A stretch of DNA of 64,000 nucleotides from an uncultured Cellvibrionales bacterium (lineage in GTDB: Bacteria > Pseudomonadota > Gammaproteobacteria > Pseudomonadales > Cellvibrionaceae): positions 1 through 64,000 of the forward strand of contig CAJWBQ010000013.1 of assembly GCA_913020115.1 (NCBI GenBank). The letters run 5' to 3'. The notes beneath the pieces were generated by a model, which was not told the origin of the DNA, made no database searches, and worked only from the letters and a program-made list of their open reading frames with translations. Every line of letters starts with the position of its first letter. Positions within the stretch are counted from its first letter, which is position 1. Shown here one piece after another: positions 26,805 through 36,004 of the stretch. The translations under genes were made by a program, and so were the position numbers.

Positions 26805-27098
26805 CTAGGCTATCTGACTCATTTCATTAAGCACGAAGCTGTCAACTGCACCATTGGTTTCATCCATATAGTTTTTTAGGTGATCATTGTTCATGTGAGT
26901 TTGCCATAGAATTCGTGACTGCCAACTTTCATAAAACACAAATACATTTGGGTTTTCATTGTCTTGGTGCAAGTCATATTGCAGGCACCCCTGCTCTTGG
27001 CGGGTAGGTTCTATGAGTTTTAGCAGGGCAGCTTTAACCAATTCAATTCTACCCGGCTTAGCCTCTATACGCGCGATAATGGTTAATACCTTACTCAT
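26805..27098 (-). CDS. Putative quinol monooxygenase (ABM domain)
   Basis: A 97-residue protein of the antibiotic-biosynthesis-monooxygenase fold (YgiN-like). The pattern ARIEAKPGRIELVKAALLKL, EQGCLQYDLHQD, and FVFYESWQS followed by H is characteristic. Such small dimeric proteins oxidise quinols or related aromatics without cofactors. It is transcribed with, and 56 bases downstream of, a quinone-reductase-like MDR gene; the divergent LysR gene probably controls both. Confidence 0.88.
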   Translation of the reverse strand: MSKVLTIIARIEAKPGRIELVKAALLKLIEPTRQEQGCLQYDLHQDNENPNVFVFYESWQSRILWQTHMNNDHLKNYMDETNGAVDSFVLNEMSQIA

Positions 27099-27154
27099 GA
27101 TTATTTCCTCTATCTGTTTGATTATTTAATGCTCTGTTATTAGGCGGATACCTG

Positions 27155-28201
27155 TTACTTAAAACCCTCAAGCACCACTTTACCCACGGCTTGATTGGTT
27201 TCGATATAAGCATGTGCTCGTTTTAGGTTTGCGGCATTAATGGTGCCAAAGCTCTCACCCAAGGTGGTTTTGATACTCCCGCTATCTACTAGATTTGCAA
27301 TACTTGTGAGCAGTAGATGCTGCTTTTTCATATCACTTGTATTAAACATGGAACGTGTAAACATAAATTCCCAATGAATTGATAAGGATTTTGGTTTTAG
27401 CTTCATGATATCGAGAGGCTCTGAAGGGTCATCAATGAGCGCCAGCTTTCCTTGCGGCTCTAGCACCTCTACCAGCTGATCAAAATGCTTATCGGTGTGT
27501 GTTAGGCTAATAACATGGCTAACATTATCAATTCCCAAGTCGTTAAGTTGTGGCAGTAGGGGCTGGTAATGATTGATAACATTGTCAGCACCTAGTTCGG
27601 CCACCCAGCGTGCACTTTCGGGGCGTGATGCTGTACCAATAACGGTGGCATTTGTTAGTTGCTTAGCTAATTGAACTAATATCGAACCAACGCCGCCGCC
27701 GGCCCCTACAATTAAAATACGTGGTTTTAATGCCGATAAACTGGCCTCCTTAGCATTACTCGATAGCAAAGGTGTAAAACCTAAACGATCAAAGAGCAAC
27801 TCCCATGCAGTGATTGCCGTGAGAGGCATTGCAGCCGCTTCCGCGTTAGAGACCAACAAAGGCTTTTTCCCCACTATCCGCTCATCCACTAGCTGGTATT
27901 CAGCATTAGAACCAGGACGGGTAATATCGCCGGCATACCAAACCTGATCGCCTACCTTAAATGACTGTACCAGTTCACCCACGGCCACAACCTCTCCTAC
28001 GGCGTCCCAGCCCAGTATTTTGTATTGGTCAGCTTCCGGGGCAGCCGTAGCACGCACTTTAGTATCCGCAGGGTTTACCGACACAGCTTGTATTTTTACC
28101 AGTAAATCAAGGCCTATGGCCTCAGGGATAGGTAGCTCGATATCTATTAATGCATCATTTTGCTCAATGGCCTGGGGCTGTAAATAACCGATGGCTTTCA
28201 T
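27155..28201 (-). CDS. Zinc-independent MDR oxidoreductase (quinone-oxidoreductase-like)
   Basis: A 348-residue medium-chain dehydrogenase/reductase. The N-terminal GroES-like domain contains VSVNPADTKVRA and LGWDAVGEVVAVGE, and the nucleotide-binding domain has VGAGGGVGSILVQLAK. The catalytic zinc Cys/His pattern of alcohol dehydrogenases is lacking, which is usual for quinone oxidoreductases of the ZADH/QorB-like group. It pairs with the ABM monooxygenase downstream and a divergent LysR regulator, a common quinone/electrophile-response unit. Confidence 0.9.
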   Translation of the reverse strand: MKAIGYLQPQAIEQNDALIDIELPIPEAIGLDLLVKIQAVSVNPADTKVRATAAPEADQYKILGWDAVGEVVAVGELVQSFKVGDQVWYAGDITRPGSNAEYQLVDERIVGKKPLLVSNAEAAAMPLTAITAWELLFDRLGFTPLLSSNAKEASLSALKPRILIVGAGGGVGSILVQLAKQLTNATVIGTASRPESARWVAELGADNVINHYQPLLPQLNDLGIDNVSHVISLTHTDKHFDQLVEVLEPQGKLALIDDPSEPLDIMKLKPKSLSIHWEFMFTRSMFNTSDMKKQHLLLTSIANLVDSGSIKTTLGESFGTINAANLKRAHAYIETNQAVGKVVLEGFK

Positions 28202-28360
28202 ACTATAGTTCTCTCTGTTCTCTGAGTGTTAAGTGCCGCGTCTTAGTCGCTATGAATTTGAGTAGCAACGTGCCGTTTAAATCAGTGAGGCTATTATTGA
28301 CGAGTTAATGTATGCTATGAACCGTGCAATTAATGAAATATAATCAAAAAAAATTTGACA

Positions 28361-29275
28361 ATGAACACTAAAGACCTTGCTCTTTTTATCCGCACAGCCG
28401 ATAGCGGCAGTATTACCCGAGCAGCCGAGCAGCTTGAAATGACGACAGCCGCCGCGAGTGCGGGCCTTAAACGCTTAGAAAAACAGCTTGAGGTGCAGTT
28501 GTTTATACGTTCGACCCGCCAGCTTCGTATTACCGCTGAGGGCGAGCGATTTTTGGTGTATTGCCGTAAAGCGCTGACGAATCTGGATGCAGGTAAAGCA
28601 TCGATTCAGGCACTAGAAGGCAAAGTTACCGGTGAACTACGGATTTCTGCTCCTTCTGATCTTGGCCGCAACCTACTTTTAGGCTTCATTGACGACATTA
28701 TGGAGCTTCACCCTAATTTATCCATCAGCTTATTGTTGGGTGACTCTATCGCCGATTTCTATCAAGATCGAGTCGACTTGGCTATTCGTTATGGCAACCA
28801 GAACGACTCTTCCATGGTTGCGTTTAAGCTGGCCACGATAGATAGGGTGTTATGTGCCTCGCCAAGCTACCTCGCTACCTTTGGCATTCCGGCAACGCCC
28901 TATGATTTACTGAAACATAATTGTTTGTTTTTTCAGCTTAATGGCCGCACAGACAATCAATGGGAGTTTATTCCCACCAACAACAAAAGACATGGCAACG
29001 AAAAAATAAAAATAACCGTCGAAAGTAATCGCTGCTCCAATGATGGCGATGCTGTTCGGCTCTGGGCCATTGCCGGGAAAGGTGTCGCGTATAAATCTCG
29101 ACTTGACATGACGGAAGATCTTCGTCTTGGCAGAGTAGTTAGGGTACTCCCCGAGTATCATTCACCCAGTGTTGATTTAAACCTTATGAGCCCTACTCGT
29201 GAACAAATCACCCCTGCCGTATTGCTACTGCGTGACATTCTCAGAGACAAATTCACACAGTTACTAGACGTATAA
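28361..29275 (+). CDS. LysR-family regulator
   Basis: About 304 residues from the ATG at 28361 (a TTG two codons earlier is also possible). The winged helix has FIRTADSGSITRAAEQLEM and AAASAGLKRLEKQLEVQLF; the effector domain follows from about 90. It is divergent from the MDR/ABM pair with 159 bases between, and probably controls that pair. No strong dyad was seen in the gap. Confidence 0.9.
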   Translation: MNTKDLALFIRTADSGSITRAAEQLEMTTAAASAGLKRLEKQLEVQLFIRSTRQLRITAEGERFLVYCRKALTNLDAGKASIQALEGKVTGELRISAPSDLGRNLLLGFIDDIMELHPNLSISLLLGDSIADFYQDRVDLAIRYGNQNDSSMVAFKLATIDRVLCASPSYLATFGIPATPYDLLKHNCLFFQLNGRTDNQWEFIPTNNKRHGNEKIKITVESNRCSNDGDAVRLWAIAGKGVAYKSRLDMTEDLRLGRVVRVLPEYHSPSVDLNLMSPTREQITPAVLLLRDILRDKFTQLLDV

Positions 29276-29422
29276 AACATCTCATTCAAATAATGTGTTG
29301 CACTAGGCCAAATACATAAAAGGAAGTTAATGACTGCTGTTGACACAAAGCGACTAGCGAAGAAATTTGGCTCCCTAGTCTGCCCCTGACCCGAAATCAT
29401 ATGAACTTGGAACTTGGCATCA

Positions 29423-31063
29423 CTATTCGCCTCGGCTTAACTTCTCTACAAAAGCATTAATTGTGAAATCTCGCCCCAAGAAATCTTTAACTAATTCAGC
29501 CGCCGGCTTAGTTCCGGTTTTAGCCAAAATCCTCTCACGATAGTCTCGTGCCGTTTTGGTATTTCGCAAGCCTTCTTTTTTAAATCGAGATAATAACTCC
29601 TCTGCGATTGAATCTGACCATTGATAGGTATAGTACTTAGCGCCATAACCGTAGAGGTGTCCAAACGAGGCATAATCACGTGTACCTTCGATATAACCAT
29701 AAGGAGAATATCGCTCAAATACATTTGTTTCAAAAGTCTCTAGATCCAAACCCTTCGGGTTTTGATTATAAATATCGAACGCAAAGGCCGTGTAGGTATT
29801 ATTGCGAGCTTCTTCTATGGCCCGGCCAAAGTGACGGGCAGCGTTCATTTTCTGAACCAATTTTTTTGGGATAACCTCCCCGTCGCTGTTAGTCGCAAAA
29901 TGACTCAAAGTGTCATAATCCCAAACCCATTCTTCGAGCATGATTGACGGTGCTTCACCAAAATCGAACTCTTCCTGAAAAACACTGTGACCAATGTCGT
30001 TTTGGCCAGAAAATATGAAGTGCATCAAATGGCCAAATTCATGTAGAAACGTCTCTACCTGACCATGCTCCATCAATCCTTTCGGAAAATTCATCACCAA
30101 GGCCGCGCTAGGTTTTGATACACCCCTCTTGCCAAGCTTGACCCCTAACTGCTCCGCATGAGTATATTTCCCTTCACGTGGATGTGAGTCAAAATAGAAT
30201 CGACCAATGATTCCATCGCGTACTTTATCGTAGTCAAAATACTCGCGGACTAGCTTGGCATCCAGTTGATAGTCTTTCTCGCGCACAACATTAGATAAGT
30301 AAGAAACATCCCAGCTATTTACCTGTTTGGCAGCGGCATCAATAGCCTGCATTTGTTTAAGTAAGCGCGCATTCTATTTTTTCAAAGGTTGTTTAATTGC
30401 ATCGTTCAACTTCGCCGTAAATTGAGCGACATTTTCAGTAGTCTTCACCATCGCGCCTAGTAGGTTCAGTTCGGCGAAATTATTATTCCCAAGCACATTT
30501 GCTAACTCATAACGTTTAGCTAAGAGGTCTAACAACACGGCTGGGTTTTCTTTTGCTGCTCGGTTCATGCTCATTAGAGTAAGTTGTTTGCGTAGCTCCC
30601 TATCGTGCGCATATTTAGTGACAGGTGAGATATCCGAATACGAGGTGGTAATGGTTACCAAACCCTCGCTGTTGGCAGGATGCGCGGTTAAATAGTCATC
30701 TGGCACACCGGCCAATCGCTCTTGCTTGACCTGAATTGACTCTACTGCATCCGTAATATTCTGATTAAACTCTGTGCCAATTTGACTAATCTCATCATTG
30801 AGTGTCTGTATCTGTTCACGAGTCGTTAGATCTTTACCAATCCCCGACTCTCGAAACTGTTGTTTCCAATATTTGACGGTGAATGCCTTTGCTTCTGGCA
30901 AACCTTTAAAACCAACCTGAGACATTCTGTCGTATAGCGGGCGATTCGCATTTAGCGCACTCAGCACCTCAAAACCCTTTAGTGTGCAATCAGTGCTCGC
31001 TTTACGTACGGCTTCAGCTGACAAAGGCAGTTCATAACACATTTTGGTATTTATAAGCATCAA
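29423..31063 (-). pseudogene. Decayed M3-family zinc oligopeptidase
   Basis: Two pieces in the same frame make one broken gene. The upstream piece (30374-31063) holds the helical N-lobe. It ends at an in-frame TAG (30374-30376), after which the homology carries straight on (NARLLKQ, then MQAIDAAAK). The downstream piece (29423-30352) has the zinc site HEFGH and the third-ligand region EAPSIMLEE. Around DYDKVRDG/IIGRFYFDSHPREG some 35-45 residues usual in the family are missing. The first roughly 100 residues are also lost, and the frame begins in a perfect inverted repeat (31058-31091). Three independent lesions make a functional enzyme unlikely. Confidence 0.85.
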
Positions 31064-31091
31064 GATTCACCCCTATGGGTGAATCTTGATG
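31058..31091. repeat. Perfect 15-bp inverted repeat at the broken end of the M3 peptidase gene
   Basis: CATCAAGATTCACCC (31058-31072) pairs exactly with 31077-31091 across a four-base loop (CTAT). It lies exactly where homology to the peptidase stops. No T-run follows on either strand. It may be a recombination scar or a mobile-element end. Confidence 0.8.
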
Positions 31092-31197
31092 GGCCTTTCC
31101 GCTGTAAGCTTAAGCTCTGTCAATGACCTGCAACGCCCCACGGAAAACCACTTAATTTGCTTTAGTAGAGGAGAGGGCGACAGCACGGAATGCGAAT

Positions 31198-31524
31198 ATG
31201 TTTATTCTTACCTGTGATATTCAAATCGAAAACCAGTATAAAGAAGAGTTTCTGGAGCTCTCTTCTGAACAGATCACCTATGCAATGGAATCCTGTGGGT
31301 GCCTGTCGTCCCAGCTCCTAGAGGATCTAGAACACCCTGGAGACTATATGTTCTTCGGGCGCTGGCCGAGGCGCAGAGAACTCCACACCTATGTAGAATC
31401 AGAAGAGTGTCAAGCTTTCACGCAGCGACTATCTGAAATGATAAGCCGCACCACAAGCATTGAACTGCACTCTATAGAACTAACGGAAGAAACTGGCCTA
31501 GAAATAGACAAGAGATCTGCCTGA
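31198..31524 (+). CDS. Putative ABM-domain monooxygenase-like protein
   Basis: A 108-residue protein with the ferredoxin-like ABM pattern: FILTCDIQIENQYKEEFLEL, then CLSSQLLEDLEHPGDYMFFG and W, and a late helix with AFTQRLSEMI. It is a second, divergent ABM-type protein in the window, isolated rather than paired with a dehydrogenase. An upstream GGA lies about ten bases before the ATG. Function unassigned beyond the fold. Confidence 0.72.
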   Translation: MFILTCDIQIENQYKEEFLELSSEQITYAMESCGCLSSQLLEDLEHPGDYMFFGRWPRRRELHTYVESEECQAFTQRLSEMISRTTSIELHSIELTEETGLEIDKRSA

Positions 31525-31707
31525 GTAAATGCCCCGGTAAGCGCATGGCTTTTAAATCCTCAATATCCGCAGTGTGATAATTATCTAGATTTGATAGAGT
31601 GTACAAATTCCATAAGCAAAGGTATTGGCCTGCTTATCTGAAAGTCGATGGATATTCGGCTTAATATACCCTTAAAAACCACCTCATATTTATTGCGGAG
31701 TTAAACT

Positions 31708-32100
31708 ATGTCTATAGCATTATGGTGTCTTTTTCTAGCCGGATTACTTCACGTTTTGTCTAAGATACCATTGGCTCATGCGCAGCTTAAGAGTGCGAAA
31801 GGCTACGACAATAATAACCCCCGTGAACAGCAGATTGCCTTAGAGGGTTGGGGTAAACGTGCCTTGGCCGCCCACCAAAATCAAATTGAAAGTTTCCCAC
31901 TTTTCGCCGCAGGTATAATCATCGCAACAACTACTGACACGGGATCAAATCTCGTAGACTATTTTGCCATTGCCTATATTGTCGCAAGGCTTGCGTATAT
32001 CTATTGTTATCTGAAAGATATAGCGACATTGCGCTCCATTGTCTGGAGTGTGGGCCTTATTAGCTCATTCGCCTTGCTGTGCAGCCCCGCATGGGCATAG
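31708..32100 (+). CDS. MAPEG-family membrane protein
   Basis: A 130-residue inner-membrane protein with four helices, matching MAPEG (membrane-associated proteins in eicosanoid and glutathione metabolism). Key pattern: an R-x-x-x-A-x-x-N-x-x-E-like RALAAHQNQIESFPLFAAG after the first helix, then ARLAYIYCYLKD. Bacterial members often have glutathione-transferase-like or unknown activity. RBS CGGAG precedes the ATG. It stands alone, near other GST-type genes in this region. Confidence 0.88.
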   Translation: MSIALWCLFLAGLLHVLSKIPLAHAQLKSAKGYDNNNPREQQIALEGWGKRALAAHQNQIESFPLFAAGIIIATTTDTGSNLVDYFAIAYIVARLAYIYCYLKDIATLRSIVWSVGLISSFALLCSPAWA

Positions 32101-32329
32101 TTTATGTACGCCGAATGTAGCACCTGACAGAGCTTGAAATTAAAAAAGAAGAAAGCGCTAAAAATTAAAACCGTTATCCGCAATGGCCATCGGTGATTCC
32201 GCACCTGCTAAGGCCGAAACTTTGTGCGCAGCTGCACGGGGTAGCAGCCGCTGTAAATAGAAGTGGTCAGTAGCATACGCCGAACGTCCGGGTGAACAAT
32301 AATGGGGTCAGCTTCGCCTACCGTATTTT

Positions 32330-32683
32330 TCACTCCGGAGGGGCGCGCATTTGCAAACGCTCGCGAGTGTATTGCTGCGATTTTTGTAACGCAAGCTTAG
32401 AGTGCAGCACTCCCTGCGCTGATGTGCCCAAACGCATAGCATTCATGAAGGTAAACATGTAATTGAGGCCACGATTTTCAGGTTCCAAGAGATAAGCTCT
32501 TGCACCGTCGAAATTCATCTCACAGGTAGGGCTAGCATGCAAACCCATCTTTTGTTCAATCGAGCCACAGACAACACTGTTGCGTTCGCCCAGGCTGCCG
32601 TCTTCACCGACATGAAACTTCGGCACGATAAATAAGGAAATTCCCTTACTGCCTTTCGGAGCTCCAGGCAGCGAAGTTATCAC
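32330..32683 (-). pseudogene. Internal fragment of an acyl-CoA dehydrogenase
   Basis: About 117 residues match the middle of large FadE-like acyl-CoA dehydrogenases: LPGAPKGSKGISLFIVPKF, GSLGERNSVVCGSIEQKMG, MNFDGARAYLLEPENRGLN, then AQGVLHSKLALQKSQQYTRE. Both the N-terminal and the catalytic C-terminal parts are absent; a stop codon lies four codons before the GTG start and another ends the frame right after LQMR. A short repeat rich in inverted symmetry lies just upstream at 32718-32756. Confidence 0.82.
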
Positions 32684-32717
32684 AGTCGATGCCTAGTCAG
32701 TGTCTTTAGCTCTCTGG

Positions 32718-32756
32718 ATAAATAGGGTCTGCCCCTATTTATGTGACCCTATTTAT
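32718..32756. repeat. Compound inverted/direct repeat with GGGTC/GACCC arms
   Basis: ATAAATAGGGTC (32718-32729) pairs perfectly with GACCCTATTTAT (32745-32756). The first ten bases can instead pair with CCCTATTTAT inside the loop (32732-32741), so CCCTATTTATG occurs twice. Similar GGGTC-rich dyads are common as REP-like or IS-scar sequences in gammaproteobacteria. It lies between an acyl-CoA dehydrogenase fragment and an unknown gene, and supplies that gene's last codons. Confidence 0.7.
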
Positions 32757-33134
32757 GGTGTTTATTAGGCAACAATTTCCGGTCAATTTACAAATGGCGG
32801 TTTCTTTTGCCGTATCCGCCAGAGAAGCAATATATTCGACTAAGAGCTGCTGCCCTCTCAAATCAATCTCCCCAAGGCTCTGAACAAATGTGTCAATGCT
32901 CTCCCCACTTAGCTCTGCAGCTTGCCAAAACCTGCCTTTGAGCTCTGCTGGTAATTTCGCATCAATCTCGAGCAAGTCATCTATATCATCACTTTTAGAA
33001 ATCGAGTCTATACGATTCAGTAAATTCTGAAAATCCTCAGTAAGTAGAGCGTGAGAGCGTTCAATCAGGGCTTCACTACATTTACCCAATGTATTTAAAT
33101 CGTCAATTAAGCCATCAAGCTGATCAGCATCCAT
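32739..33134 (-). CDS. Hypothetical protein, C-terminus formed by repeat
   Basis: A 131-residue acidic, mainly helical protein that I do not recognise. It begins MDADQLDGLIDDLN and has a cysteine pair near the end (CKLTGNCC). Its last residues (INRVT) and its stop codon come from the compound repeat, so the original C-terminus may have been cut off. It follows another unknown gene on the same strand, 64 bases downstream of it. No membrane segment or signal peptide is seen. Confidence 0.4.
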   Translation of the reverse strand: MDADQLDGLIDDLNTLGKCSEALIERSHALLTEDFQNLLNRIDSISKSDDIDDLLEIDAKLPAELKGRFWQAAELSGESIDTFVQSLGEIDLRGQQLLVEYIASLADTAKETAICKLTGNCCLINTINRVT

Positions 33135-33198
33135 ATGGTTGAATTTAGCCGCGAGTCGGCCGACCCTGTCCGCGTCACCCTGATTAAGCTATACATCT

Positions 33199-33648
33199 TT
33201 AGTCAGAAGTTCGATCGTTAGACGCGATGTGCCTTTCGCCCATGCCTGATCGGGCCACCAACTCTCTGGCATTGTAGTCTGAGCGCAGGTTATCAATGGC
33301 GTCCAAAGGAGCTGTATCTTCGCTCAAGTCTTGTGGAAATTCGCTGAGGCCGCCGAATAAGGTATTCAAGCCCGTGTGGGTAATTTCGATATGCGCTCGC
33401 TGATGAGTACTGCCAAGGCCTTTAAGGTCGTTTGCCATTACTTTTAGCTGCTCATCACTGAAATTATAATTTTCCGTCAGAGCAATTACCTTGTCCACCA
33501 TACCGAGAACAACCGACTGAGCGGGATCGTCATAGCCCAAGACGGAACCGGCCCAAGTGCCTTCGGGAAGCTTTGCTGGGCTTTCTAGGCGGCTTGTACG
33601 GGACGAAAGAAGATTCTCCAATGGCAATAGAGTTGAGCCAATGTTCAT
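33199..33648 (-). CDS. Hypothetical protein
   Basis: A 149-residue protein of unknown family, starting MNIGSTLLPLENLLSS. It is acidic, with no signal peptide or membrane helix, and has segments such as DEQLKVMANDLKGLGSTHQRAH. An AAGGG lies about ten bases before the ATG. It lies between the AhpD-like gene and another unknown gene, all on the minus strand, but 60-base gaps give no firm sign of an operon. Confidence 0.45.
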   Translation of the reverse strand: MNIGSTLLPLENLLSSRTSRLESPAKLPEGTWAGSVLGYDDPAQSVVLGMVDKVIALTENYNFSDEQLKVMANDLKGLGSTHQRAHIEITHTGLNTLFGGLSEFPQDLSEDTAPLDAIDNLRSDYNARELVARSGMGERHIASNDRTSD

Positions 33649-33707
33649 TGCAAACCCTTTTTTAAAATTATAATCAGGAAAGTATATCGACCAGTTCGCC
33701 TCAAATT

Positions 33708-34256
33708 TTATACCAAATGTCTATTTGTTGGCGCCAGAGACAAATTGTTGACCACGATTCGACTACAGGCCTTACCGTATCCTAAGGTATATTTCAGCGC
33801 GGGATAAACCCGAGAAGAGCTGATGCCATAAGCAATAGCAATGAGTCCTTTAGCGCCCCATAAGACTAATATTTTTTTACGTAAGTCATCGGCCTCAGGG
33901 TTGTGCGCCAATACATGCTCGGCAAACTGCACGACCAATGCAATGTCCTCGGGAAGGCTGCCCAGGTCCTTATCAATAATCGCGCGCACAATATCTGGAC
34001 TCACTTTCGCTTCTAAAGCCATATTAACGATCAACTGTGTACACGGACCGCAATCTTCCCAAATAATTGCCCGTATTCTGGCAGCGAACAGCGGGCCTGC
34101 GGGCAAATCACCTGAATGAGATGACATGACCTGAAACGCCATCAACTTCAAAAACGCGCCTAGATCTGCCTCCAGAATATCCTGCTGATAACGAACATCG
34201 TAATCGTAGCGATTTCTCACCGCCAATAACATTTTGTTGAACATATATCGAATCAT
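33708..34256 (-). CDS. Carboxymuconolactone-decarboxylase/AhpD-like protein
   Basis: A 182-residue all-helical protein. The EDCGPCTQLIVNMALEAKVS segment carries the Cys-x2-Cys redox motif seen in AhpD-like alkylhydroperoxidases. A peroxide- or thiol-linked redox role is therefore likely, though the family also includes gamma-carboxymuconolactone decarboxylases, which lack the pair. The ATG at 34256 has no strong RBS. Decayed MFS sequence lies upstream on the same strand. Confidence 0.78.
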   Translation of the reverse strand: MIRYMFNKMLLAVRNRYDYDVRYQQDILEADLGAFLKLMAFQVMSSHSGDLPAGPLFAARIRAIIWEDCGPCTQLIVNMALEAKVSPDIVRAIIDKDLGSLPEDIALVVQFAEHVLAHNPEADDLRKKILVLWGAKGLIAIAYGISSSRVYPALKYTLGYGKACSRIVVNNLSLAPTNRHLV

Positions 34257-34464
34257 TATTACCTCGTGAAATTATTGATTTCACCCTCTAGGAAACGGAC
34301 ATTATTCCGAGAGAATTAAGTGGGAGACTTGTAACAAATGGAGGCCAATTCGAAAGGCCTCTGGGGTTTTTATTGCGACATCTACAAAGCCGTCCGTTCT
34401 TTTCCTGTGCGTGCATAGGCTCAAATTGTAGGAAAAAGCTCAACAGGAAAATCATGGCACAGAC

Positions 34465-34782
34465 TTACAACATCATCGAAAAATTGCCTCTGTCTATCAG
34501 ACTAGACGCTAGCAACGGCCCAGATGCTAAACCTACGGAGGAAAAAACTGCATACACGCGGAGTAAGACTTCGAGTGTGGGAAAAAAAGTAAACATTGCG
34601 AGGCGCCAGCGAATTTGGCCCACTATAAAAATCCCAGCGATACTTCCCACCAGACCGCCATAGCCATTGAACGAAACAAGCTGCCCCGCCTCAGCATCAC
34701 TGAAACCGATACCTCCTGCCATAGCTATAAAAGCTAGGTAAAAGTAAGCAAGAAGACTATTGGCGGTGATTTTTTTCAACAA
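34465..34782 (-). pseudogene. Remnant of an MFS transporter
   Basis: A 105-residue frame joins two separated parts of a major-facilitator protein. The first (SLLAYFYLAFIAMAGGIGFSD to YGGLVGSIAGIFIVG) resembles an early helix pair; the second (VYAVFSSVGLASGPLLASSL followed by GNFSMML) resembles a late helix region with a G-x-x-x-G-P-like turn. Normal members have about 400 residues, so most of the protein is deleted. It is divergent from the LysR gene at 34915, which may have been its regulator. Confidence 0.6.
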
Positions 34783-34914
34783 GAGTTTGTTATCCGTTTG
34801 TTAATCGCGAAGTTCATTAGCTTGGACTTTAAGATGGTGAGAACAAAAGATATATAGGCCCTTTTCCCTAAGAGTCGTGAATATTATTCATGTTTTCTTT
34901 GATATACTCAGCGA

Positions 34915-35877
34915 ATGGACAAACTTCGATCTTTAGAGATATTCTTGGCGACTTATGATGGTGGCAGCTTCGCGGCCGCAGCTAGAGCTTGTAGTACAGA
35001 TCCATCTACGGTCAGCAAAGCTATCGGTCGTCTAGAAGCTCAGTTGAGCTTGACCCTTTTTCAACGCTCGACTCGACAGCTACAGATTACTGAAGCAGGA
35101 AAACTCTACGCCGACACCGTACGCAAGATGGTTCAAGAGCTCTCCTCCCGCGAAAACGAGTTGAGGCATTTAAATGACTCCCCCAGCGGGACCCTGCGAA
35201 TTAGTTCCGCTGTCTGCTACGGCCACCTTTACCTACGACCCTTATTGCGGGCATTCTGCCAACAATATCCAGCCATCAAGCTAGAGCTTCAGATCAATGA
35301 TTTGCACGTAGATATTATTGAGAACAACATTGATGTTGCCCTGCGTACAGGTTACGTCAAAGACAGCCGACTAGTGGCTCGACGCCTCAGCCCGATGGAC
35401 TTTCTTGTCTGCGCATCGCCGGAATATCTAGATGAATACGGCACACCATCTTGGGGCAAAGATTTTCAGCAGCATCAGTGGATTGGTTTTCGTGTGAAAG
35501 AGACACAGCAACTACAACCGATATTTTTACCCAATGATAAAGGTGAATATGTCCCCTATGATTTAGAGCGGAGCCATATCACCGATGATGGCGAAGCGAT
35601 GGCGTATATGTGTACTGATGGGCTGGGTTTCGCCCAATTACCCCACTTCCTTGCCAAAACAGGCTTGAATAGTGGTGCTCTAGTTTCACTTTATCCTTAC
35701 TTTAGACCCCCACAAGCCGACAGCGGCGTGTTTGCCATTTATCCAAAGCGTGATTTTTTGCCAGCCAAAGTCAGGGTGTTCATTGAATTCTTGACAGCAT
35801 CGTTAGAGGCCATGGAGGAAAGCTCCAATTACACATGGGCTGAGAACTGGGCCCCTATAATCAATTTCTCACGGTAA
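34915..35877 (+). CDS. LysR-family regulator
   Basis: A 320-residue LysR protein. The winged helix contains FLATYDGGSFAAAARACS and STVSKAIGRLEAQLSLTLF; the effector domain runs from about 90 to 300. Divergent from the MFS remnant, it probably lost its target. The C-terminal extension after residue 300 (SSNYTWAENWAPIINFS) is longer than usual for the family. Confidence 0.9.
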   Translation: MDKLRSLEIFLATYDGGSFAAAARACSTDPSTVSKAIGRLEAQLSLTLFQRSTRQLQITEAGKLYADTVRKMVQELSSRENELRHLNDSPSGTLRISSAVCYGHLYLRPLLRAFCQQYPAIKLELQINDLHVDIIENNIDVALRTGYVKDSRLVARRLSPMDFLVCASPEYLDEYGTPSWGKDFQQHQWIGFRVKETQQLQPIFLPNDKGEYVPYDLERSHITDDGEAMAYMCTDGLGFAQLPHFLAKTGLNSGALVSLYPYFRPPQADSGVFAIYPKRDFLPAKVRVFIEFLTASLEAMEESSNYTWAENWAPIINFSR

Positions 35878-36004
35878 CGAACAAGAGAAGTTCATGGCCT
35901 TCTCTGAGGCAATAATAGTAGACGCGAGTCTCTCTTAATTGGTTTTCGAAATAACAATAGCCGAGCCATATTTAAGTACATCCGATGTACTACAAGTTAT
36001 AGTG

